Positions 1 through 11,399 of a stretch of DNA of 64,000 nucleotides are shown here, piece by piece. Source of the stretch: Rugalucina vietnamica (taxonomy: Eukaryota > Mollusca > Bivalvia > Lucinida > Lucinidae); the NCBI GenBank assembly GCA_964017185.1, contig OZ024869.1, forward strand, positions 70,154,315 to 70,218,314, given 5' to 3'. Under the pieces are notes generated by a model that had not been told where the DNA came from, did no database searches, and was given only the letters and a program-made list of their open reading frames with translations. The translations under genes were made by a program, and so were the position numbers. Every line of letters begins with the position of its first letter. Position 1 is the stretch's first letter.

Positions 1-401
1 TCAGACAAGGCAAAAGATCATCAAGTCTACTTAGTAGCACGTGAAAATATATAGATTGTAACAGTACAAATACTAACTGTGCGTGCAACCAAAGTGTAAC
101 ACAATCCTGCAGCATTTAATACTGATTTACCTATCACATGCTACTTCATGCAGGACTCGTCAATCTTTTGACGCCTCTGAGGTCGAAATCGAGCTATAGA
201 TTGTTGGCCATAGGCATAGATCTGTAAAGTTTTTCTTTGTTTGTTTGATTTGTTGCTTTATGAGCCAGTCAACAGTTTTGATCATGCTGGAACATTGAAT
301 CCATATTTTATGGGACTCCAACATTGGGATGCCATGAAAGTCACACGTGAACACAATGTTCAACACATGCTTTACGATATAACAACCATTTAAATAACTA
401 A
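1..401. other. No supported gene; intron or 3' flank of the left-hand minus-strand gene
   Basis: A minus-strand frame is open over about 160-378 and ends in a stop, with fairly protein-like composition. However, no AG acceptor puts it in phase with the exon at 903-1003, which ends after the first base of a codon. It could be a terminal exon disrupted by the neighbouring MITE, or chance. Nothing else is seen here. Confidence 0.3.
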
Positions 402-764
402 ATACCGTATTCGTTCTAATAAGCGCACAGTGCGCTTAATTTTTCAGAATTACTTAAAGTTAAGGTAACAAAATATCGTTCTAATAAGCGCACACTAGGA
501 ACGCAAACAACACATAAACTGCTGAAATTACCAAGTCAAATATACCAATGAGCATGTCATTTAAGTGTTCCAAATGTTACAACATAGTGTTTGATCATCT
601 AGGCTTAAGTTTACATGCGGCTTATACGGAATAACGTGAGTGTAAAATTGGTATACAATGACAACTTGCTTGTCGAGCAGCGTGCGCTTATGCACATGAT
701 AATCGGAAACGACCTGGGTGTGCGCTTATTGGAACATGTGCGCTAATTAGAACGAATACGGTAT
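402..764. mobile_element. MITE with ATACCGTATTCG terminal inverted repeats
   Basis: The left end reads ATACCGTATTCGTTCTAAT and the right end is its reverse complement, followed on both sides by AGCGCAC-type sequence, giving arms of about 27 bases. GCGCAC/GTGCGC motifs recur inside (about 423-433, 487-493 and 683-690). No coding potential is present. A TA duplication typical of Tc1/mariner relatives is possible but cannot be separated from the palindromic ends. Confidence 0.75.
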
Positions 765-902
765 TATATATTGAATGGTTGGCTTTAACAGCTTTTCCTG
801 GGCAGGCTCAGACCTTCTAAGGAGTTAACAAGTTATCATGTGGTCGGTCATGTAAGAGATAGACAATAGTTTATCTGTTTGAAAAAAATAAATTTAACTT
901 AC

Positions 903-1003
903 CTTTGAGAATCACCAAATTGAATCCATTAAATGTGTCTGTGTTTGCATTATGTATAACTCTTGAAGACTCTTCTGTCCCAAACATAGTCCATTCTGAC
1001 AAA
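903..1003 (-). CDS. Internal exon of an unidentified minus-strand gene
   Basis: The exon is 101 nt, with a consensus donor GTAAGT at 902-897 and an acceptor CCAG ending at 1004. It takes one base from the upstream exon at 3243-3314, completing a Tyr codon, and then reads 33 codons without a stop. The translation starts LSEWTMFGTEES and ends TFNGFNLVILK. The last codon is split after its first base, so the exon is phase 1. An earlier AG at 1011 would give a stop at the junction, which favours CCAG. The family is not recognised. The segment GFNLVIL faintly recalls the RGxNxVVL strand of FAM3/ILEI (GG) domains, but one strand is too little to assign it. The continuation to the left was not found. 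Confidence 0.55.
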
Positions 1004-1367
1004 CTGGTATCTAAATTTAAACATACTTTATAAATTTACAATACCAATGACAAAGGGTGTTATAAGCCTGATTTTGGCCTTAGATCTTGGTTAAATGAAT
1101 GAGGTGATGGAAAAAGTTAAGTATATATTAAGCTGCTTAAGAACACATGCTCCAATAAGCACACATCCAGTTTTTTTTCCCTGAAAATCATGAGTACCAG
1201 TATACACACTGCCTGACCAGCATAATGCAATAAGTTTTGTAGGCTCTGAAGTTTTCAGGAAAATGTTGTCTCATCTCTGTAGGGTTCATATACATGTAGT
1301 AAATTTGTCATAACTCACAAAATAACTTTAATAATCCGGTAAAATTCAATTTTCACAATAATGATTA

Positions 1368-2325
1368 ATACACCCCCTTTCACTTGAGTTTGCCGTTTCA
1401 GCATTTGCATTACACAGGAAGACCATGTGTTCTGAAGATCTGAGTTTCTTCATGTTGTCCACAATGACATCTGGATTAAATGATCTGCTGATCTGAGTGA
1501 CAGTTTCAAACAAAATGACCTTTAAAACGGCAAACACAAGTGAAAGGCCTAGGGAATTTAAGGCCTGATTTCGGCCTCATGTGTTGATAAAAAACTGAAT
1601 TTTGGAATTTTGAGGAGAAACGTATTACAAAATGCAGGAATAGGTCCCTGCTTGTAAATTCTAGCACAACTATCACATTCAAATTACACATGTTGCCATG
1701 GCAACGATTTGAAAAGCATAGAAATACCACTTTTTGCAATTTTGGGTCTATTTTTCACCATTCAACATCATTTTCAACTACCGGCCCACGAGACGAACAA
1801 TTTCTTATTGTGAAATAATTATGAAGTGTCATCCAGAGATATTGTATGCTAAGTATCATTTTGTTCGGCAACACTTGTAGGATAAATGAAGCACTTGTTT
1901 TTGTTTTTAATAGAGGAGACATATGGCTGTTTTATGGAACAGTTTTCTCACCTAAATTCAAAAATTTATTTTTTAGCAAAATCTGAGGCCAAAATCAGGC
2001 GTTAAATGCCCTAGTCCTTTTTATCTTTAACTACATGGAATTTTGTCCATGAAGATACTGATAGGTAACTGCCAAAATTAATAAAATTCTGCCTTCGTCC
2101 CTATCTGTTCTTAATATGCATCAAACATGTGCAAAGAATTTTGAAATAAAAATGTGCTTTAACCAAACAATTACAATGTTTTTATCAGAAGAGGTGACAA
2201 ATGCCGAATAGATTTTCATGGGACACTGTTTCAGTTCTCAAATAGAATAAAAAGTTACCCGATTTACACGAAAACTTGATTGACCTAAATGCTGAAACGG
2301 CAAATTTGAGTGAAAGGGGGTGTAT
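1368..2325. mobile_element. Harbinger-like MITE with TTA target duplication
   Basis: The left end starts ATACACCCCCTTTCACT and continues through a GCCGTTTCAGC motif. The right end is its reverse complement, with about three mismatches over 37 bases. TTA flanks both ends (1365-1367 and 2326-2328), the 3-bp TWA duplication expected of PIF/Harbinger elements. A second inverted pair lies inside (CTAGGG at 1549 and CCCTAG ending 2014, both followed inward by GGCCTGATTT-type sequence), suggesting an element within the element. No transposase is seen. Confidence 0.65.
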
Positions 2326-2815
2326 TTAAATGGAGTTCTGTAATTTACTATAACTAGGTTAGATGGAAGCAGCTCAAAAATTTGATAATGAATTACAACT
2401 GGACCTCTTTTTTATCTTTAACTATGTGGAATTTTGACCATGTAGATACTGATAGAACTGCCAAAATTAATAAAACTATGCCTTCGTCCCTATAGATCTG
2501 TTCTTAATATGCATCGAACATGTTGTGCAAAGAATTTTGAAATAAAAATGTGCTTTAACCAAACAATTACAATGTTTTTATCAGAAGAGGTGACATCATT
2601 TTCTAAAGACAAATGCTGAATAGATTTTTAGAACACCTGGCACATGGGACACTGTTTCAGTTCTCAAATAGACTAAAAAGTTACCCGATTTACACAAAAA
2701 CTTGACCTAAATGCTGAAACGGCAAATTTGAGTGAAAGGGGGTGTATCTAAATGGAGTTCTGTAATTTACTATTACTAGGTTAGATGAAAGCAGCTCAAA
2801 AATTTGATCACAATT
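2015..2815. repeat. Tandem duplication, about 391 bp per copy
   Basis: Two adjacent copies begin at about 2015 and 2404 and share landmarks at a constant offset of 391 (TTTATCTTTAACTA, CCTTCGTCCCTAT, GCTGAAACGGCAAATTTGAG, AGCAGCTCAAAAATTTGAT). The unit spans the right end of the MITE plus host flank, so duplication followed insertion. The copies differ by small indels. Confidence 0.85.
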
Positions 2816-2911
2816 CATAGCAGCATGGTTCTGGACCCAAATGGTCATTTGGAATATGTTTTGCTATATGTCTATAGATCTTACAAGATGTTTATAACAC
2901 AGATTGGATAG

Positions 2912-3189
2912 CGGGCGGTCCCTGTGGCCGAGTGGTTAAGAGCACTGATATACCATTACTGCACTTAACCATTCAATGATTTCAATCATCTCACTGCTGT
3001 GCCTGGTATGAGTTCGAGCCCAGCTCTAGCCACATGTGAGACTAGCCAAGTTCTGCTTGCGGGTGTGTCAGGTGTTTTATCTCTGGGGTTCTCCCGTTTT
3101 CGCCCCACCTACTGATTGGCCCGTCTCATATGAGCTGAAATAATGTTGAAAGGGACATTCAACTGAATAAAAAAACAACAAAAAAACCC
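2912..3189 (+). mobile_element. tRNA-derived SINE, full length
   Basis: The head is tRNA-like, with A box GGCCGAGTGGTTAAG (about 2926-2940) and B box GAGTTCGAGCC (about 3010-3020), as in pol III promoters. A conserved body follows (GCTTGCGGGTGTGTCAGG, then CTCCCGTTTTCGCCCCACC) and the element ends in an A-rich tail from about 3166. The 3' part of the same family recurs at 31083-31250. It may belong to the V-SINE type known from bivalves (RUDI); this is from memory and unchecked. Confidence 0.75.
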
Positions 3190-3242
3190 ACAACAGATTG
3201 AATAGCTTTATAAGTGTTATAAAGTGGTGCTGATGTACTTAC

Positions 3243-3314
3243 TACATAGGGTTGCCAAGAGCCCAAGACTGGTCAAGTTGTTGCTCATATAATGGGATTC
3301 TGCTCAGCTGAAGC
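3243..3314 (-). CDS. Internal exon of an unidentified minus-strand gene
   Basis: The exon is 72 nt, with a good acceptor (pyrimidine-rich, ending CTTTTTTAG) and a consensus donor GTAAGT at 3242-3237. It takes one base to finish the previous codon, reads 23 codons (starting LQLSRIPLYEQQ, ending SWALGNPM) and leaves two bases, TA. These join with the first base of the exon at 903-1003 to make Tyr, keeping the frame. The incoming phase is 2, whereas the candidate first exon at 13068-13166 ends in phase 0, so at least one more exon must lie between them. Product not recognised. Confidence 0.6.
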
Positions 3315-3509
3315 CTAAAAAAGATATGCAGAATGTAAACGTAGAAGCTGTGTACTACTTTGAGCCTTAAGCTAAGGTGAGTTAAAAACAGCCTAGCTAC
3401 CTTACCAACATTTCTAGACAGGGCAGGGAGCAGGCAAACAGAAATAATTTTAAATTGCGGGCCCTATACCAAAATGTAGCGTTTTTCTGCTGGATGGCTT
3501 GTACACATG

Positions 3510-3945
3510 TACTAATTCACCAGTCATTTGAAACCATGCCCCTTCAGCCCTGGAGAATGCAAGAACTTTGTCCAGCAGACCCCTGCTAAACCACACAGGA
3601 AATTGAAGAAATACAGTAGGTTATTACTTGACAAAAGATTAGTCAGTGAAAATACATGCACATGTAAAATCCCACTGGGACAGTTTAAAACTTTAAATCG
3701 CTATAGCTCCAAAACCCCTTGATAGATTAAGATTGCGGTACTAATTCACCAGTCATTTGAAACCATGCCCCTTCAGCCCAGCAGAATGCAAAAATTGTGT
3801 CCAGCAGACCCCTGCTAAACCACACAGGAAATGTGAGAAATAAAGTAGGTTATCACTTGACAAAACTTTAGTCAGTGAAAATACATGTAACATCCCAATG
3901 GGACAGTTTAAATCGCTATAGCTTCAAAACCCCTAGATAGTTTGG
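3510..3945. repeat. Tandem duplication, 229-bp unit, two copies
   Basis: Copies start at 3510 and 3739 with TACTAATTCACCAGTCATTT and share CCTTCAGCCC, CCAGCAGACCCCTGCTAAA and CGCTATAGCT. The segment CACCAGTCATTTG also begins elements at 12.0 kb, so the unit belongs to a dispersed family. Confidence 0.85.
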
Positions 3946-3959
3946 GATTAAAGTTACCA

Positions 3960-5205
3960 GTCATAAAACCATTAATAAAACCGAATATTTACAACAAAAA
4001 CAACTGAAATATCACATGTGGTTTTGCCACACTGCACACACCAATTTTCGTTCTTGTTTTAAATGAAAGGGGAGGTAATATAAAAATAATGAATACCGGT
4101 ATTTGACTTTTTTTTTCTTGAGACTGTGGCTGAATTTTGAAAAGATTTTTTTCAGATTTTTGTCACCGGTAACATCCTCTTTCAGAAAGCGGTATTAATC
4201 AAAGCACCGATTTGATCATTTATCGGGTAATTACAAAAAAAAATAAAAAAAAAAAAAATAAAATAAAATAAAAAATGATGATGATGATGCCAATAACTAT
4301 GTCAGAATTGACAACTGGTGAAATTTCTTTCCAGAATTAGAAACAGACTGACTTTGCAAATTTAATTAAAGGGGATATCTAAGGCAGGCGGCTGGACATT
4401 ATAGTCATCATGCTGGTCAAAGTTACTGACTAAACTTTTCCCTCTGAGTATACAACACCCCTGGCTAAATTTTCCTTTTTGGGGTTCATGTTTACAACTG
4501 ACTGGTGAATAATTTTGATTGCTGATATCCCATTGTTTACTGATAGTAAGTGCAATGATGTGAGCTTCTTTCCCAACCATCTACTAATACTATTTCTATA
4601 TTTTAACACTAAGGTACATACAAGGCAGCAGTCAAGAACAAGTAGTCCAAGAGCAATGATCACTCACCTGAAAACCAATAAGTTAAACAACTAGTGTGGT
4701 TCAAACATTTTCCCATTATGATTGTAGCTCTATGGGGAATTGTTAAGACAGCTAACTCCACAGACTGAGGTCAAGTCTCACCGAAATTCAAACTAATGAG
4801 AGAAATTATGGTTGACCTTGTTACTACATAGAGTGAAGAAGGTCGGATAAAAAATGAAGCTGTTGGGAGTTGCCACAACACTAAATATAAATTTATCAAA
4901 CACTCAAGGGCAGCTAACTCTGAGGTGACCTAAATTCTAACTCATCCAAGATATTATAGTTATCTGTGTTACCTGGGCTATCCACACAAAAGCAATGGCG
5001 CTAGAGTGGCCACTTCTACGATTTTAAGTCTATGGGGATTTTGCAAAAAAAAAAAAAAAAATCATATCGGAATTTTGCCACATGTCTCAAAAATTTTCCT
5101 TGGAAAAAATGACCTTAATTTGGTGATTACAATCAACTTACTCACTATGCATTGTCTAAAAAGTACTGTGCACATGGTTTAAAGACGAGTGGGGTAGCAA
5201 AAATA
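3960..5205. other. Intronic sequence without a supported exon
   Basis: The stretch contains an A/T homopolymer and ATG-trinucleotide run at about 4230-4290 and an A tract at 5045-5060. A minus-strand frame at 4430-4663 encodes a hydrophobic stretch like a membrane segment, but its splice phases do not fit the neighbouring exons. Confidence 0.35.
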
Positions 5206-5209
5206 AAAA

Positions 5210-6684
5210 CCAGAGGACCAATGGTCCTGTAAACGCTCACCTGAGATCTGCTGTATATACGAATGTTACAGAAAATAGTCCAAGTATAGGGGCAGATGAA
5301 GCCCTTGGGCATTTTTTTCTTCAGAATAATCAATATACTGACCATACAAGTTTTTCCCTTCAAATAACATTTTAATAGTTTACCCATTCAAATACATAGG
5401 CAACCCATGTTGACCTTGCCTTAAAATAGGTCAAGGTCATCACAGGGTCATGATTTATACATACATTTTAGTACTTGAGTCATCGATGCTTCATGCCAAG
5501 TTTCTTCCAAATCAGTCCAACGGTTCCGGAGAAGATTTTTGAAGGGTTTATACCATATATGGGCATGGCGGCCATCTTGGTCATGTGACCTGGATTATTT
5601 ATATACACATTGATTCTCCCATTCTATAGATGCTTCACATGAAATTTGGCTTTGATTGGCCATGCGGTTTCAGAGGAGAAGATGTTTAAATATTATGGTA
5701 ATATACATGTATAATGCCCCGGGGCTGGGGCAAATGAGCCCCTGGGGTCCAATGTTTTTCAGAATCATTAATATTCAGTCCTACTGCCCATTTCCTGCAA
5801 GACGTTCACTTTAAATGACATTTTAAAAGTTTTCCCCATTCAAATGCATTGGCGACCTATGTTGACCTTGCTGTAAAATAGGTCAAGGTCATCCAAAGGT
5901 CATAATTTATAAACACATTGTAGTATTTCAGTCCCCGATGCTTTATGCCAAGTTTTGTTGAAATCGGTCCATTGGTTCAGGAGAAGAAGATTTTTGAAGG
6001 GTTTTTACAATATATGGGCATGGCGGCCATCTTGGTCATGTGACCTGGATCATTTATAAACACATTGATTCCCCCTTCCCATAGATGCTTCCTATAAAAT
6101 TTGGCTTTGATTGGCCAAGTGGTTTCAGAGAAGAAGATCTTTGAATACTTTTGTAATATACATGTATATTGCCCCGGGGTGGGGGCAAACCAACCCCTGG
6201 GGTCCAAATTTTTTTCAGAATTACCTACCTTCAGTCCATTTGCCCATTTCCTGCAAGATTTGCCTTTCAAATGACATTTTAACAATTTTCCCCATTCAAA
6301 TGCATGGGCGACCTATGTTGACCTTGCCGTAAAATAGGTCAAGGTCATAATTTATAAACACATTGTAGTACTCTAGTCCCCAATGCTTCATGCCAAGTTT
6401 CGTTGAAATCGGTCCAGTGGTTTCGGAGAAGAAGAATTTTGAAGGGTTTTTATCATATATGGGCATGGCGGCCATCTTGGTCATGTGACCTGGATTTTTT
6501 ATAAACACATTGGTTCCCCTTTCCTATAGATGCTTCATATAAAATTTGGCTTTGATTGGCCAAGCGGTTTCAGAGAAGAAGATCTTTGAAAATGGTGGAC
6601 GACGACGGACGGACGACGGACGGACGCCGGATCATGGCCATCCTATAAGCTCACCTTGTGAGCCTAGCGGCTCAGGTGAGCTAA
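5210..6684 (+). mobile_element. Pearl / Helitron-associated-like element with three ~450-bp tandem units
   Basis: The left end is CCAGAGGACCAATGGTCC followed by GCTCACCTGAG. The core has three tandem units, each marked by AAAATAGGTCAAGGTCAT (about 5427, 5877 and 6332) and GGCGGCCATCTTGGTCATG. A GACG-rich run follows (about 6598-6630). The right end is a hairpin, GCTCACC..GGTGAGC, ending in GAGCTAA. A second copy lies at 46921-48003 and a left-end fragment at 6864-6905. The architecture matches bivalve 'pearl' elements and Helentron-associated elements as I remember them. No protein is encoded. Confidence 0.6.
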
Positions 6685-6905
6685 AAAACTCATACAAGTT
6701 AATATTGTCTTATTTTGTAATACTTTCAAATTTTAGAAATAACTTAAATGAGCTAGAGGAAGAAAAGTTAACTCTAACAACCAAGAAAGGGAGATAAATT
6801 TTTTTAAGTTTTTATAACCTGATTAAGTTATTTTTTTATAACCTGCAGTGATTGAAATTAGCACTAGTCCTGTAAACGCTCACCTGAGATCTGCTATATT
6901 AAGCA

Positions 6906-7659
6906 AATATTTATTTAAAAAAAATGCCCTTTATGGGGCCCCACGAACCAATCAAAATAAAGGATTAGGACAAAAGTCAACCAAACTGTAGAGGACTACT
7001 CTATAAACATTTCTGCAAAAATAGAATTCAAATACCTGAGATTGGACCAGAAAAAAATAGCCAATTTCCACTTTTCCCGTTTTAAGTCAATCGAAACTTT
7101 AAGTTGCCATAGCAACTAGATTTCTTATCCGACTGAAATAAAAAACATAAATTATGTAGAGACTACTGTCAGGAACATGTATGGTCATGTACAAAGTAAA
7201 GGCTTCATGCCGTAGACAATTTCTGAGGAGAAGATTTTAAAATATTTGGGCCTGTTTGACTACTGGCTTGACCTTTCAGCGTCGTTTTTTCCGCACACAT
7301 AATTGCCTCAAACCTTCTAAACTAATGACCATACATATAAGTCATTAATTGGTTAAGTTGGGTGGGTTATATTTGAAAATGACAGATTGCTTCAATTTAA
7401 GTGGGTTACAGGAAGGTATTTCATTGGTCATGTGCAATTTTTAAATGAAATGGTGTGAAAATGATTTGCCTGAAATGTTGTATTAACTATTAAGTCAATA
7501 TTTAAGAATACATTTGCTTTCTCGATTTTTACCAACAACCGCAGGTATCAGGGTTATTTTCGTCGGTCAGTGTATTAAATAAAAAAACTAAAGCCTGTCA
7601 GTGTGTTAAATAAAACTGAAGCAGCTTCTTAGTCATTTCGTCATTTTTAGAGAAGAGAC
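6906..7659. other. AT-rich non-coding stretch
   Basis: No exon, tRNA or clear repeat is supported here. It lies inside the presumed large intron of the left-hand minus-strand gene. Confidence 0.4.
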
Positions 7660-9150
7660 ATGTTCTTTTGGAGTGTTGGGTAGGGTAAGGATGGTGTAGG
7701 TAGGAAAAGGGTACAAGTATGGTTACAGGTAGGTATATGGTAGAGTCTTGGTGGAGTAGGGTATGAAAGGAAGTTGGGTTTAGGTAAGGGTTAGGTAGAC
7801 AGTACCTTAATTAGGCTGCGTATTTGCGTAATTACCCAATTAAAATATGAAAAAACGCAATAAATAACGATCTGGTAGCGTAAGAAAACGCAAAAGAAAT
7901 CGCCGATACGCAAAACCTGAAAATTCGATTGCGTACCGGTTTTTATCGGTGTGCGCCGCACAACGGCTTACGCCGTCTACATTAAACAAAAATGTCATTG
8001 GACATGCGCAAATCGATCGATTGGAAGCCATTTCTTTTCTGTTTTTTCGTTGGTTGACTTCGATTTTAGTTAATTCTCTCAACCAATCAATGTTTCCCTT
8101 TTATTTTATGCTATGCAAAAGCGAAAGTAGAAGAAAATAAGGAAAGTACACCTCGAACATCATTTTTACCAAATTGTTTTCCATTTTACCCAATTGATTG
8201 AGAATACAGTGCGTAACAGAACTGAACTTACCCAATTAAAATTCCAGATACGCAATTGAATGAAAAAGGGGTGCGTAAATACCCTATAGGCTAAAAAATT
8301 AATTAAGGTACTGGACCGTAGAGGTATGTAGAGGAGAGATAGTGTAGGGTAAGGAATGGTATGGTATTGTGCAGTGGTACTGACAGGGTAGGGTAGGGGT
8401 ACAGTAGATGTAGGGTTGGAAAGGGGTAGAGTTTTGGTAGGAAAGGGGTACAATAGATAGTGGTAGGGTAGAGTTAGGGCATGGTGGGGTGGGGCAGAGG
8501 TAGGGTATGGTATTGGTATTGATATGGTACAGCTACAGTAATGGTGGCATAGGGTAGGGTAGGGTAGGGTCATGGTAGGGTATGGTAGAAAAGAGTAGGG
8601 GTGAGATCGAGGAAGAAGGGGGTAGAGGTATTGGTGTTTGAATTTTGTAGGTAGTGTCAGGTATGGTTATGGATATTGTACATATGAGGTATGTTAAGGG
8701 ATGGATAGTGTAGGGTAGTGGTAGGACAAGAAAGGGGAAGAACAGGAGGGGGTATAGTATTGAAGGGAAGGTGATCGTGTATGGGTAGGTTAGGGTTAGT
8801 GTATGGTAGGGGTAGGATGGTACTCATTCATGGTAGGATCATGGTGGAGGGGAGGGAAGAGTATGTTATTGTAGGGGTAGTGATAGTGTATGGTATGGTA
8901 GGGTAGGGCTGCAGTAGAGGACGGTAGAGTAGGGTCACATATCTGAAGCACAGGGTAGGGTAAGGGTACTGTAGGGGTATATGTAGTGCTCTGAAGGTGT
9001 AATGTGTAGGGGGACAATCTACCCTATCCCTACTCTACCCCGGGGGTAGAGTAGGGATAGGGTAGTGCTAGAGGTAGGGAGGGTGGGTGTAGGATAGAAG
9101 AGAGATAGGATATGTAGGGGAAGAAGGGTAGGGCACTTCCCTGATTGATC
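7660..9150 (+). repeat. Degenerate G-rich array (TAGGG / GGTAGGGTA type)
   Basis: The plus strand is strongly G-rich, with loosely repeated GGTAGGGTA, GGGTAGGG and GTATGGTA words over about 1 kb, interrupted by the insertion at 7800-8313. The pattern is irregular, so it is a degenerate minisatellite rather than a telomere tract. A perfect palindrome around TACCCCGGGGGTA lies near 9035-9055. The minus-strand frames here are proline/tyrosine/threonine-rich artefacts of the repeat. Confidence 0.75.
7800..8313. mobile_element. DNA-transposon derivative with CAGTACCTTAATTA ends
   Basis: The ends CAGTACCTTAATTA and TAATTAAGGTACTG are perfect 14-bp inverted repeats, followed inward by degenerate inverted similarity (GCGTATTTGCGT against GGTATTTACGC). 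It interrupts the G-rich array cleanly. CAG-type termini suggest the hAT superfamily, but no 8-bp duplication is visible in the surrounding repeat. No long frame is present. Confidence 0.6.
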
Positions 9151-9694
9151 ATTTTCTGATCAGGCTTAAAAAAATAATGTTGTGATTCTGATTTCACCGC
9201 CAATTTTCATAGGGTCGGTAGGTCGGAATTTTTTTTTTTTTTTTCATTTTTTCCTTGTCATGCAAGACAGTTTAATGCACCAATTATCCACATGGTGCAT
9301 GTTTCCACAAAATGTATGCAGAATAATTTTCTTTTACACTTCTGGTTTCAACATGCATTCAAGCATTCATTTTAACACATCAGGAAAAGTGAACTTACTT
9401 TATTGAATTTCTGTTACCTGGGAGCCATTTAATTATGCAATCACAATGAATCAAACTGAAGTTCATTATGAATTAGAAAGATGATTATGCTTTGTAATGA
9501 TAAGATCAAAACCTAATTTTCTATGAGCAATTATTTGGAAACCACTTAAAAAAAATAGTGACCCGGAACTGGGAAAATTACTGTATTACTTTGGGGCGTC
9601 ACGAGAAAGGTAGCGCTTTAACTTCTATTAGATAAAAGTTCAAATATGTATACCATTATTCCATTATCTGGTTTCTATTACCACAAAACAAGAA

Positions 9695-10668
9695 CTTCGC
9701 AGAGGTTGATATCGCACCTGCATCGGGCAAAGTCAATGGACCGTGAAATATAGGTCAAGGGCACTGGGTCAAGGTGCGTGCTTGAAGGGTATGTCAAGGA
9801 CAATTAGTTTGCAAGGTTTCACACTTGGAGCTATCACTGAGTAGTGAAAACAAAACTTTGACGTAAAAATTAACAAAGTAAATGGACAGTGAAATATAGG
9901 TCAAGGTGCGTGCTTGAAGGGTATGTCAAGGACAATAAGTATGTAAGGTTTCACACTAGGAGCTATCACTGAGTAGTGAAAACAAAACTTTGACATAAAA
10001 ATCAACAAAGTCAATGGACCGTGAAATATAGGTCAAGGGCACCAGGTCAAGGTGTGTGCTTAAAGGACAATTAGTATGCAAGGTTTCACACTTGCAGCTA
10101 TCACTGAGTAGTGAAAACAAAACTTGGACATAAAAATTAACAAAGTCAATGGACCGTGAAATATTGGTCAAGGGCACCGAGTCAAGGTGCGTGCTTAAAA
10201 GGTATGTCAAGGACAATAAGTATGCAAGGTTTCAGAATTGCAACTATGTCTGATGTCAAGAAAAGCAAACTTCGACGTAAAAATTTCAAAGTCAGTGCAC
10301 CAAGAAATATAGGTCAAGGGCATCGGGTTAAGGTGCGTGCTTAAAGATTATGTCAAGGACAATTACTATGCAAGGTTTCAGAATCGCAGCTATGTCTGAT
10401 GTAGAGAAAAGCAAACTTTGACGTAAAAATTTTCAAAGTCAGTGGACCGTGAAATATAGGTCAAGGGCACCGGGTTAAGGTGCGTGCTTGAAGGGTATGT
10501 CAAGGACGATTACTATGCAAGGTTTTAGAATCGCAGCTATGCCTGATGTAGAGAAAAGCAAACTTCGACGTAAATGTTGACGGACGGACGGACGAACAGA
10601 CGCAAGAACGAACGGACGGACTGAAATTTGGATCCCTATATCGCACTCTGCCATAAGCAGGTGCAACA
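9695..10668 (+). mobile_element. Tandem-repeat element with GACG run, about six 128-156-bp units
   Basis: The marker GTGAAATATAGGTCAAGG recurs near 9743, 9889, 10020, 10157, 10304 and 10450. Each unit also carries GCAAGGTTTCA and an AAAGCAAAC/AAACAAAAC word. After the units comes a GACGGACGGACGGACG run (about 10578-10622). Subterminal GCACCTGC (9713) and GCAGGTGC (about 10657) are inverted. The layout parallels the pearl-like elements at 5.2, 38.3 and 46.9 kb. Confidence 0.6.
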
Positions 10669-10944
10669 ATAGTGAAATGACCCAGGGTGAAATGACCGAG
10701 ATTGTAGAAATAGAAATGGCAAACACTTAAAACCTATACACAAGCACAAGTTACTGTGAAATTGAAAATAGGTAATCAACAAATTTTATGTATCAGTCAC
10801 TGATTGCAAACAAATAATGAATACAGTTCAAAGCCAGAAAAAATTATCATACTTTGCAAAATGAAGCAAAAAAAAAAAAAAAAAAAAAAAAAGAATATGG
10901 AATAGGTTTCTAATAGCTGAAGTGTTTTAGGAGAAAAATCACAT

Positions 10945-11023
10945 GCCCTGTGATGGGATTGAACCCAGATCTCTGGCATGACAAGAGACCAGTCACCACT
11001 CTAACCATGTCGCTAAAGAGCCT
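10945..11023 (-). repeat. tRNA-like pseudogene or SINE head
   Basis: On the minus strand it reads as a tRNA-like body: an A-box-like TTAGCGACATGGTTAGAGTG and a B-box-like GATCTGGGTTCAATCCC. Arms are imperfect and the length is irregular, so it is not a functional tRNA. It follows a 22-base A tract at about 10870. Confidence 0.45.
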
Positions 11024-11395
11024 TATTTCACAATATAGCAATCATTTTTTAGCAGTTTTCAGTCTTCACGAAAAGTGGCAGTGGTCTGTCAGTCAAAACC
11101 AGCAAAATTTCGTTGTCTGACAAAATATTTTATTTTGTCAGACAACTGTCAGACAAAAATTACCAAAATTTCATGATGATGTATTGTCCTACAAAATTGG
11201 GTTTTGTTCTTAAAAGATTGCAGTCTCCCAGACACTGAGCTGTTCTGCAGCTGGAAAAAGACATCATGTAGACTGTTTTAGGATACTGATTAAAACGAAT
11301 GTAATTTGATTTGAAGTGGAGTACAGCTGTTCTGATCCATGAATGAATCAGCCCATATTGGGCTTTTTGTACATAATATAGCACTGGCTGCGAGA
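11024..11395. other. Non-coding spacer
   Basis: A TGTCAGACAA word repeats near 11110-11155. No exon or known repeat could be supported. Confidence 0.4.
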
Positions 11396-11399
11396 ACCC

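Noticed and set aside
160..378. Minus-strand frame (FTCDFHGIPMLESHK..) as the terminal exon of the left-hand gene
   Set aside because: No acceptor gives the phase required by the exon at 903-1003, and the sequence before it belongs to a MITE.
4430..4663. Minus-strand frame with a membrane-like segment (IALGLLVLDCCLVCTLVL) as an exon of the left-hand gene
   Set aside because: The best AG (TTTTCAG at about 4668) puts a stop in the required frame, the available donors are all in the wrong phase for the next exon at 3243, and GTGAGT at the same place argues for a donor instead.
8166..9017. Minus-strand frames of 73-135 codons rich in Pro, Tyr, Thr and Leu
   Set aside because: They are translations of the G-rich simple array and show only repeat-driven composition.
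7660..9150. Interstitial telomere repeat
   Set aside because: Words vary (GGTAGGG, GGTATGG, GGGGTAG) with no sustained TTAGGG register.
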